From assembly GCA_947561395.2 (NCBI GenBank), contig OX387186.1:40877220-40941219 (forward strand): a stretch of DNA of 64,000 nucleotides. The letters are read 5' to 3'. Shown in pieces: positions 56,507-64,000 of the stretch. Made by a program: the position numbers and the translations under genes. Numbering within the stretch: position 1 is the first letter of the stretch; each line of letters starts with the position of its first letter. The notes below the pieces were generated by a model. The model had not been told where the DNA came from and did no database searches. It was given only the letters and a program-made list of their open reading frames with translations. The DNA comes from Buxus sempervirens (taxonomy: Eukaryota > Streptophyta > Magnoliopsida > Buxales > Buxaceae).

Positions 56507-56561
56507 GGCTGTGCGCACCCGATTTCGGTCGCACGACGAGGCGCACACAAAATGATGCGTG

Positions 56562-56841
56562 TGGGGTACCTTAGGCAAACACAAAAGGATACCTTAGGCA
56601 AACATAGGGGTACCTTAGGCAATCACAATGGGATACCTTGGGCAATGTGAGTGAGGTACCTTGGGCAATATAAGAGGGTACCTTAGGGATAATTAGGGGA
56701 TACTTTAGGTATACTTGAGTGGTACCTTGGGTAACACTTGGATATACTTTGAGTAATACATTGGGGTACTTCGGGTAATACATGGGTGTACCCTAGGCAT
56801 ATTTGAGTGGTACTTTGGGTAATACTTTGGTGAACTCTAGG
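56562..56841 (-). repeat. GGGGTACCTTAG array, second part
   Basis: About ten units in the same form as 50815-51670, with GGATACCTTAGGC and GGGTACTTCGGG variants, between the element fragment and the solo LTR starting at 56842. Confidence 0.85.
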
Positions 56842-58009
56842 TGTGCGCACCCGATTTTGGTCGCACGACGAGGCGCACGCAAAACGATGCGTGCCTCGGA
56901 ATTTGTTTGGAGTCACCACTGCCTGATGAGGTGCAGGCAGACACCTGGGTGCCTATTTTCTTTTACTAGGGCTTGGTCTGCGGCTTGAGATTCTAAGTAG
57001 GTTCTCGGTTGCAGTCTAGGGAAGTCCGTAGACACCCCAGCCCACCCTGTCAAGTGACGGGTCCCATAGGTTTCCTTGGTTTGAGTCAATTCTGGTCTCT
57101 CACTCACCCGATTCCTAATCCAGCATTCAATTCGGTTAAGTCTGGCGTAACCACCTGAGTGGTGTGGGTCCCTTTAATATCTTTTATCTTTTTAGTTAAA
57201 GTGATGTGAGTCGGATTGGGCGGGCCCCATTGGAAGGCCTGCAGATTCCTTGGTGGGCTTGGTTGTGTAAAACCCCGAACCCGGGTCTATGCAAAACAAG
57301 CACCAAACCCAAATCCGAAGTGATACTGGGCCCAAAGCTACTAATTACCAGACATTTAAATCCAACTAATTAGATTAATTATCAGAGTGCGGAAATTTAA
57401 AACATTAATTTCATCAATATACGTGGCTAACTATAACCATTAAACTAACTCATCCATATCAATTCATAAATCTGGTAAATGGGTTTTCTAGCACACTTTC
57501 TCTCATATTCAATTAAATCATAAAATATCCATGAAGATACATCTACATCAACCTCTAAAAGAAAGATCCAAATGAAATAATAAAGATCCTCTTGTCAGTA
57601 ATCTGCGACTTCCCCTCGAGTCAACCCCAAGGACGCTCACGTGGAACAGCTGAAAGATAAGATAATGAAGTAGGGTGAGATACAACTATCTCAGTAGGTA
57701 ACACATGCATGCTAGAAACAGTTTATATATATATATAAGTAATCATTCATGCACGATAAAACAATCGGGTAGTCACGGTCGATAATAAGAACGAGTAATC
57801 ACCATACGAAACCAACATTTATTCAGTGCTTGAGATAAAGAGAGTTTATTATGTAACCTTCATTTCATTTAGAAAGGCAATGTAATATAAATCAAACTCT
57901 TCTGATTCAAATGTAGATCATGTCATTCATAATTAATAGTAAATCTCAATCTGATATCAACATTCTCCCATGTAGGATGCAATCACGCAGTAATCACATC
58001 TACCCTACA

Positions 58010-58450
58010 TGAGGTCTCTCCAGCAGGAGTCATCATATCTCACCCGCAGGTGGTCACATCTCACCCGCAGGTGGTCATATCTCACCCGCAGGTGGTAATC
58101 ACATATATTTCCCTTGTGGGATGCAATCACATCGTGGTTACATCTCCCCCACAAGAGGTCACATCTCTCCCGCAGGAGGTCACATATCTCCCCTGTGGGA
58201 TGCAATCCTATCAGGATCACATCTCCCCCAACAGGAGGTCTCATCTCACCCGCAGGTGGTCATATATCTCCCCTGTTGGATGCAATCCAATCAGAATCAC
58301 ATCTCCCCCAACAGGAGGTCTCATCTCACCCGCAGGTGGTCATATATCTCCCCTGTGGGATGCAATCCAATCAGGATCACATATCCCCCAACAGGAGGTC
58401 TCTCCCGTAGGAGTTACACATCTCACCCGTAGGTGGTCACATATCTCATC
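58010..58450 (-). repeat. CACCCGCAGGTGG / TCCCCCAACAGGAGG cassette
   Basis: About 18 units of ATCTCACCCGCAGGTGGTCA, ATCTCCCCCAACAGGAGGTC and related words in mixed order, with TGGGATGCAATC spacers. Units are short inverted repeats (CACC/GGTG, CTCC/GGAG). Open frames across it are repeat translations. Confidence 0.92.
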
Positions 58451-59284
58451 CACAGATGGTACAATCTCTTATAGCCATCATAGCATTCAGTCCACAGTCC
58501 AATTATATTTTTGGAAGGAAATTACCTATATAGAATCCTTGTAACCATTTCAAGTGAATTTGATCCTCTTTAAACCCCAAATTGTACTAAATCATAAAAC
58601 AAGGTGGTTAAATATCTAATATGAACCTTTTAGTGTAAATGGCCTTCAGGGACACATTAAGAATAATCTTAGAGAAGTGTTACAAGGGGTGGAAATCCAA
58701 ATACCCTATTTTATAATGATTTAGGGACTATGAATGTCATAAAGTTCTCAAAATACATTTTGGATGAATGGAATAGTCTTAGGATCCCTAATAAGGTCAC
58801 CATACCAATAATCAATCAATTCTAAGACAAAAAGTTTCGGACCCCAAAAATATTCTAAGTCTAGTTAAAAACATTGACTTTTGGTATATAATTTTTCTAG
58901 ACAAATCTACAAGGAGTTTCGAGCTCAAATTTTGGTTGTAGTCTATTGAAGGGTAAACACATCTCCTACAATTTTATGGGCTCCTGAATCACTTGCTGGG
59001 TATTAAACCCAAACCGGGCTTTTTGATAAAAACCGGGATTTAGGCATGAACTGGAAAGTTGACTTTTTATTGGCTGGGAATTAGGCCTTGGAAGTATTTT
59101 TATTGATTCCAAATGGGGTATAAAACCTTATTTACATGCAAAGACTTAAGTAAATGGAGCAATAAATACACAGGACATTTACTTAAATGTCTTTCATGTA
59201 ATAAGGGTGCTATGCAAGAGGCTTGGGTTGTTTGGGAAAGGGTTGGAGAAGAAAAGGGAATGAAAAACTGTCAAAATTGCATTT

Positions 59285-59440
59285 TTTTGCTAGAGCGCCT
59301 AGGATCGCTCAGGATCGCCTAGGCGGTCAAAGGTCAGCGGTAGTACAAAATAGGTCGCCCGCGGTCCATCTTCAAGCGATATTCGGCGGTCTTAAATTTT
59401 ACACTAACGCCAAGGATCGCTGAGGATCGCCGAGCGCAGA
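59285..59440 (-). repeat. GCGCCTAGGATCGCTC cassette
   Basis: GAGCGCCTAGGATCGCTCAG, GATCGCCTAGGCGGTC, GGTCGCCCGCGGTCC and GGATCGCTGAGGATCGCC. The cassette is GC-rich and partly palindromic (CCTAGG, CCGCGG), at the same position as in 38494-40905. Confidence 0.8.
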
Positions 59441-59815
59441 GAGGTAGGTGGTCTCCCAAAAACGAACATACAATGTTTAGAAATCGGATTTTTCATGTCC
59501 AGGATGATTCTAACATAATTATATGATTGATATCAAGCTAAATACATGTATATATAACACTAAAACATGCAATACAATCGATTAACCTCCAGAACACAAA
59601 ACAAAACGAAAATCGGTGCTACCTACCTCTTGAACGTGCGCTCTCCTCTTCCTTCTCTAAACAGCAACACTCAGACTCAAAAGCACTCCTTTGGGATGAA
59701 GAAAACCAGAGCAACCTCTTCCTCCTTCTTCTTTGGTCGTTCTTACCGCCGCTCTCCGTCGTGCGGCTAACGAATATGAGCAAGTCTTCCCAACGTATTC
59801 GTTTAGGTTATTTTA

Positions 59816-59818
<3 letters not shown>

Positions 59819-59897
<79 letters not shown>
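59819..59897 (+). repeat. (TA)n microsatellite, about 39 units
   Basis: An uninterrupted TA run lies exactly where the sister LTR 38494-40905 has its TATA box (GGTATATAAATATAG, aligned through GCGTTGCATGGGAT on one side and GAATACGCTGG on the other). Confidence 0.92.
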
Positions 59898-59899
<2 letters not shown>

Positions 59900-60774
59900 T
59901 CTATCCCACGCAACGCACACACAACAACTCAATGCACATCGCCCAATCAAAATACTTTAGCTTTAAAATATTAATTTTACCGCGATAACTCGCGATCAGA
60001 CGCTCCGATCTGCACCAAACTCCTGATCTTCACTAATACCGATATTCTCTACAATAATAAATTATTTCCATCCATAATAATCCTCAAGAATATTAATTAT
60101 TATTTTATTTTAATATTTGAGAAAATTCGGGGTTTTACAGGTTGAGCCCACGTGTCCCTTGGTGGGCCTCAGTCTAGCTCGAGAGGCCCTTTGGGCTTTG
60201 GTTCAAGTGAATTGATTTTACTTTAAGGTTTAAGTTGAATTTAAAGTGATTTTTATGCAAAGGTGGGCCGGCTTGCTTTGTGGGCCCTTGAGTGGGCCCC
60301 ACTATTGGTTGCCAAATGATTTAGTTTATCTTTGATTATCCGTGCCAAAATGGGCCAGGCCTTGGGCTTGGGGCCGTTTACCTGGGCTTGGGTTTGAAAG
60401 CCCAAGACTTCTTGAGTTAGGGTTTTGAAACCCTAACCTTAGTTGGTTAATGGGCTTGGTGGACCCGATAGGCCCTGCCCTTTGCCTCGGCCAAACCATG
60501 CCTAAATATGATCAACATGCTTCAAAAATGGGCTTTGGTGGGCCTCAATGGGTTCGGCCCACTCAATTAATTTGATTGTCTTCATTTAGCAAAAAATGGG
60601 TTTGTCGGGCTTGGTGGGCCCATTGGAAGGCCCACCGGGAATCAATTTGGACCGGGTCGGTCCATGGCCCGTCTTGGGTTTCCAGGTGACCCGAAAACCC
60701 TTCTGGTTCATCCAAATGGATCAAACAAACCAAAACATTAGCACAATATCACAAAATTAGCAAAAATGCAATCT

Positions 60775-60890
60775 GGCAGTGTAGCCGGCCTGAGATGCCG
60801 ATTACACACAAGGCTCAGTGTATCCGGCACCTTTAACCGGCTACGAACATGACTCTGTTGATCCGATCTGAGTTGCCGGATCAACCTACA
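60775..60890 (-). repeat. Inverted-repeat array, GTAGCCGGC type
   Basis: GTAGCCGG-CCTGAGATG-CCGATTAC, GTATCCGGC-ACCTTTAA-CCGGCTAC and TTGATCCGA-TCTGAGTTG-CCGGATCAA. It is the orthologue of 42527-42675 in the sister LTR, with three units instead of four. Confidence 0.88.
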
Positions 60891-62416
60891 GAAGCTGTTT
60901 TTCGGATTTTTGCTATGGGCTTGGATTCTTAGGCCTCTTGGGGTGTTCCAGGAATGGTGTGGGCCCCTGTGTGGGCCCACAATGGTTGAGGGAAGCAGAA
61001 GACCACACTTTTGGTCTCTTATGGGGTTTTCACAACAAAGGGAGGAGGGAGGATGTGGGAGATGGTTCTCTCCCACTTCTGCCTCATGCAAGGACTAAAC
61101 AGGGACCAAGGAGTCCCTGTTTCGGCTTCTGATTTCGCACAAGACAGCAAGCTCCATATGGACGAAGAATAAAAGCAAACAAAGATTAGTAGCATGCTTA
61201 GAGCCTAAACACTCAACATGCACATTTCCATATACCATGCATGTACATCAGCAATATACGCATCCAGCTCATGTTAAAGGACGATAGTGAAACCATTAAA
61301 GAGATCTAGCATGATCCTAGAGTAGGAAATCTAAGCATGCATTCGAAAGATACCCGAAACACACATGATATACACTAGCACTTGCGAAGTACATGCTGCA
61401 GATACACAAGGCAGCACCTAAAAAGGGGGTAAGCATGCTACCTATGGACTGGAAATAGTGGAAAGTGGGGTGGGGGAGCATGGCCGTGGGGTCACACACA
61501 CACATCTACACTATCATGAAGATGCATACTCACATGCTCAAGCTTCAAAATATGGAAGATGAGGGGCATACAAACATTCAAAGAAGCAACCAAACAAAGA
61601 TAACAAGAATGAGAAAAAGAAACAACTCCAAGAAAGGAAATGTGGGGGATAATATGGGATACAAAAAAGGTATGATAAGAGGAACATTCTCCTCTTTTAA
61701 TGGGGGAAACCAATGTAAAAAAAAAACAGAAAAATATAGCAACTTATCATAGCCTTTAGACCCTTTTTTTTTATCGACCAAGAACCTCCTCTTCCTCACT
61801 CAAGACCATACTTGGTCTCCCTTATCTTTAAGGATCCTCATGCCATGAAAACCAAAACAAAATACATACAAACCCTTTGGAACAAATTGATTTGGGGCAC
61901 AGGAGAACCGAACTCATGAAAGACCAAGAAATGCACTCATTCTTATATATACAACGTAAAACATAACGAGAAGCAATACCTTGAGGTGGGAATCCTCTTT
62001 GGGGATATGCTTGAGTCTCCTTGAGACAAATGAAGTGGCTGGAGCTCCTCCTTTGGCCACCAACCACAGCAAGTCTCCTCTTGCTTGGATGGAAAATGAA
62101 GAGGAAGAAGTGAAGAGAGAAAAAGAAGCTCAAGGTGGGGTGTTTTTTGGGTTATGGGGGGGCAAGCAAGGGCTTAGAGGAGAGGGGAGAAGAAAGGAGG
62201 AAGTGAGAGAGGTGAGAGCTCTCCCAAAGAAAAATCAGCCGACCTCTTCAAAAATGGGCTAAGGTGCCCTTTATAGTGCTTGACCAAAATGCAAATACTT
62301 TTCTCCTTCATGACCAAAAACTTTACCTTTTCATTTCATGCCCCCATTTTTAAGAAAACCAATGATGGTTTTAAGACTTAGCCTCCAAGTAAACTTAGAG
62401 GCCAAGCTTGCTTGAA

Positions 62417-62441
62417 CGAATTCTCCACATGGGAGAATTCG
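62417..62441 (-). repeat. Single inverted repeat upstream of the TATA box
   Basis: CGAATTCTCC-ACATG-GGAGAATTCG: ten-base perfect arms, about 140 bases upstream of the minus-strand TATA box. The sister LTR 41457-44583 has a GTATCCGGC array in this region instead. Confidence 0.85.
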
Positions 62442-63186
62442 TCCAATCATATTTTTTTCATTTTCTTTTTTCTTTATTTATTTAATTCATTAGATATTGT
62501 ACTTTTATTATTATTTTATTAAGATTTTTGTTTTAGGTTTTGGATGCACATGCATCTTTTAATTTTCTTTTATTTTAAATACTTTAATTAGATTTTTAGC
62601 AAAAATATTATTTTTTAATTCAAAACTTTTTACTTTGCTGCTCTTTCTTCACTGTTTGCCACGTGTGCAGATTTTCAGAAACTTTAACTGCCCACAACTC
62701 ACTCGTCTGATATCCGATTTTAGCAAACTTAGTGGCGTTGGAATCAGTGCGACATTCCCTATCCACTGAACTTCAGTTTAGCAGCAAATTCGAGTTTTTT
62801 AGCAGAAGTGCCGGATCGCGTCCTGGAGCCAATTTTGCTCATATTTCCTCATCCGGGACTCCGATTCCAACAAACCCAGTTGCGTTGGAATCGTGTCGAG
62901 ATGCTCTTTCTGCTGGTATCAAATGGGGTAGCTGATCTGGGGTTTAGCAGAAAGTCAATTTCTGCTTTTCTCATATTTGACCAGTCCATAACTTCTTCAT
63001 TTGGACTCCGATTTGAGCAAACTCTGTTCCATTAGAATCGTATCGGAATCCTCTTTCCAATGGTGGGAAACATGGTGACTGATTTGCACCAGATAAAAAG
63101 TCAGCTTTTTGACTTTCTCAAGTTTGACTTTTCAATTAAAATATCATTTTCTGCATTTTGGAAGGTGCAAAAATGAGGTGCTTACA

Positions 63187-63440
63187 CTAGGTATACTTAG
63201 ATTGTACCTTGAGTAGTACATGGATGTACTTTGGGTATACAATGGGAGTACCTTGGGTAATACAAGAGGTACTTTAGTGGTATTTGGGAGGGTACCTTGG
63301 ATACCCTTAGGAGGTTCTTTAGGTACTCTTAGGAGTTACTTGAGGTACATGTGAGAAGTACCTTAGGTACACTTAGATGAAGATTTGGGTACACTCAGAA
63401 GGTACTTTAAGTATACTCGGGAGATGATTTGTGGTACACT
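63187..63440 (-). repeat. GGTACCTTAG array, third part
   Basis: Degenerate units (TAGGTATACTTAG, GAGTACCTTGGG, GGGTACCTTGG, GAAGTACCTTAGG) after the solo LTR, closing the array begun at 50815. Confidence 0.8.
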
Positions 63441-63688
63441 TAACTCCAATTTTTCCGAATTTGATTTCCAATTCACTAGATCTAATTGAAAGATATCTTA
63501 GCCAATTGTAACTAAGACATAACACTAACTAAGCTTTTCTTTAACAACTTCAATTCGATTCCCCTAACTCTTTAGGTATAATCCATACTTACCCCATCTT
63601 CATAACACAATTTCTTAATTAGTCTAATAATCACACTTTAGATAATTAAGCTTAATAATTAAGGTATAATCCGGAACGGGGTTTTACA

Positions 63689-63910
63689 GATATCATATTT
63701 CATAAATTTAATCTACCAATTTTGATAAATGATATCCCGGAACTAAATATATATAGCAATCCAACAAGGACTCCTAAATATGGAATGTAGAGAAACTAAA
63801 CTTAATCTATGAATCATGTCCCACACTGATACCTTATTCAGTTTTTGTCATAGTTTTTTGTAATCATATACAAACTAGTTGTTTTACCTGTGCTAAGCAC
63901 AGGAACATAT
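63689..63910. other. Flank between the second nest and the right edge
   Basis: The first five bases are the GATAT duplication. The remainder is AT-rich with no gene. The last 40 bases hold a Helitron-like 3' end. Confidence 0.5.
63875..63903 (-). mobile_element. Helitron-like 3' terminus
   Basis: On the minus strand CCTGTGCTTAGCACAGG, a hairpin with 7-base arms, is followed after eight bases by CTAG and then T. This is the hairpin plus CTRR end of plant Helitrons, with insertion before T. The body would extend right, beyond the window, and an LTR begins at 63911 inside it. Confidence 0.55.
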
Positions 63911-64000
63911 TGTAACACCCCGAACCCGGGTCAGTGCAAACCGGCACCCAACCCGAACCCGGTTCACTACTGTAACAACCCAAGTCCGGTTCAACAACCA
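63911..64000 (-). mobile_element. Start of further TGTAACACCCC-family LTR(s), cut by the window end
   Basis: TGTAACACCCCGAACCCGGG at 63911 matches the end sequence of the solo LTRs at 57266 and 48268. A second start, TGTAACAACCCAAGTCCGG, occurs 60 bases later at 63971, suggesting another nested copy. No right end is available. Confidence 0.7.

Larger units (their letters stand above)
51690..56561 (-). mobile_element. Fragment of a Tat-type element: leader, PBS and 52 bases of LTR
   Basis: On the minus strand the last 52 bases of an LTR (ending GGTGCGCACA at 56510) are followed after GCC by the PBS TGGCGACTCTGCTGGGGA (56506-56489) and leader sequence running to lower coordinates. Solo LTR 53741-56136 is inserted in the leader. 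No gag or pol is present. The left end near 51690 is not defined by a TSD, so deletion or recombination removed the body. Confidence 0.6.
57266..60139 (-). mobile_element. Solo LTR, TGTAAAACCCCG family, reverse, 2874 bp
   Basis: It runs from TGTAAAACCCCGAACCCGGG to AATTCGGGGTTTTACA, flanked by GGTTG (57261-57265 and 60140-60144). It carries a TA microsatellite at the TATA position (59819-59897) and cassettes at 59285-59440 and 58010-58450. The shared block GTGAGATACAACTATCTCAG with ACATGCATGC is at 57676-57712. No coding sequence. Confidence 0.92.
56842..63186 (-). mobile_element. Solo LTR, TGTAAGCACC family (Tat-type), reverse, split by another solo LTR
   Basis: It starts TGTGCGCACCCGATTTTGG and ends GAGGTGCTTACA. 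CTAGG flanks both sides (56837-56841 and 63187-63191), within the GGTACC array. About 3.5 kb without the insertion. It matches 41457-44583 over most of its length. Minus TATA GCACTATAAAGGG at 62267-62279. Three CTCCGATTTnAGCAAACT-like repeats lie at 62700-63065. Confidence 0.88.
48268..63688 (-). mobile_element. Solo LTR, TGTAGCGCCCC family, reverse, carrying the second nest
   Basis: It starts TGTAGCGCCCCAGATCCGGG and ends GGAACGGGGTTTTACA. GATAT flanks both ends (48263-48267 and 63689-63693), 15.4 kb apart. Removing the insertions leaves about 4.2 kb. In LTR orientation it shows a GGTACC array upstream of a TATA box (minus GGCATATAAAAGG near 50755-50767), a cassette at 49930-50205, a second cassette at 48990-49320 and the shared block near 48755-48795. 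Confidence 0.8.

Noticed and set aside
58050-58544. 164-codon forward frame with repeated HISPVGCN words
   Set aside because: Translation of the CACCCGCAGGTGG cassette within a solo LTR; parallel frames exist in the other phases.

Overview
The window is plant nuclear DNA, almost certainly from a eudicot and possibly a woody one (inferred from element types only). It holds no intact host gene. It is a nested pile of transposable elements. Most boundaries are supported by matching target-site duplications (TSDs) read directly from the sequence.

Layout. 1-2399 is low-information DNA with a few old fragments. 2400-2646 (+ strand) is the last exon of a 2-oxoglutarate/Fe(II) oxygenase-type gene. 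It has one internal stop and was cut a few bases before its end by an L1-type LINE (minus strand, 2647-45771, 9-bp TSD). Six later insertions split that LINE into seven pieces, which together leave about 6.2 kb, the size of a full-length plant LINE. The six are: solo LTR 4690-8034; solo LTR 8345-29185, which carries a 17.6-kb Tat-lineage Ty3/gypsy element at 9149-26751; a MITE at 30936-31973 with a hAT-type MITE inside it at 31134-31777; solo LTR 32119-38268 with a Tat-type solo LTR inside it at 34471-37797; solo LTR 38494-40905; and solo LTR 41457-44583. After the LINE come a small solo LTR (45832-46966), 1.3 kb of unassigned DNA, and a second nest. The second nest is an LTR at 48268-63688, interrupted by a PBS-bearing element fragment (about 51690-56561, itself holding solo LTR 53741-56136) and by solo LTR 56842-63186, which holds solo LTR 57266-60139. 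A Helitron-like 3' terminus and the first bases of further LTRs lie at the right edge.

The only nearly complete element is the Tat-lineage retrotransposon. It has two 2277-bp LTRs (about 16 substitutions by eye, no indels), PBS, a 1.5-kb minisatellite leader, gag-protease, a reverse transcriptase / RNase H / second RNase H / integrase ORF, an antisense extra ORF resembling DUF7745 proteins, and a PPT. Its reading frames are broken at several points although its LTRs look young.

The most unusual signal is architectural. Tat-type LTRs carry arrays of short inverted repeats (for example GTATCCGG...CCGGATAC) shortly upstream of the TATA box. A second LTR family with TGTRRNRCCCC-like ends carries two variable cassettes of palindrome-rich repeats at conserved positions. 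The repeat sequence differs from copy to copy while position and inverted-repeat form are kept. No function is claimed.
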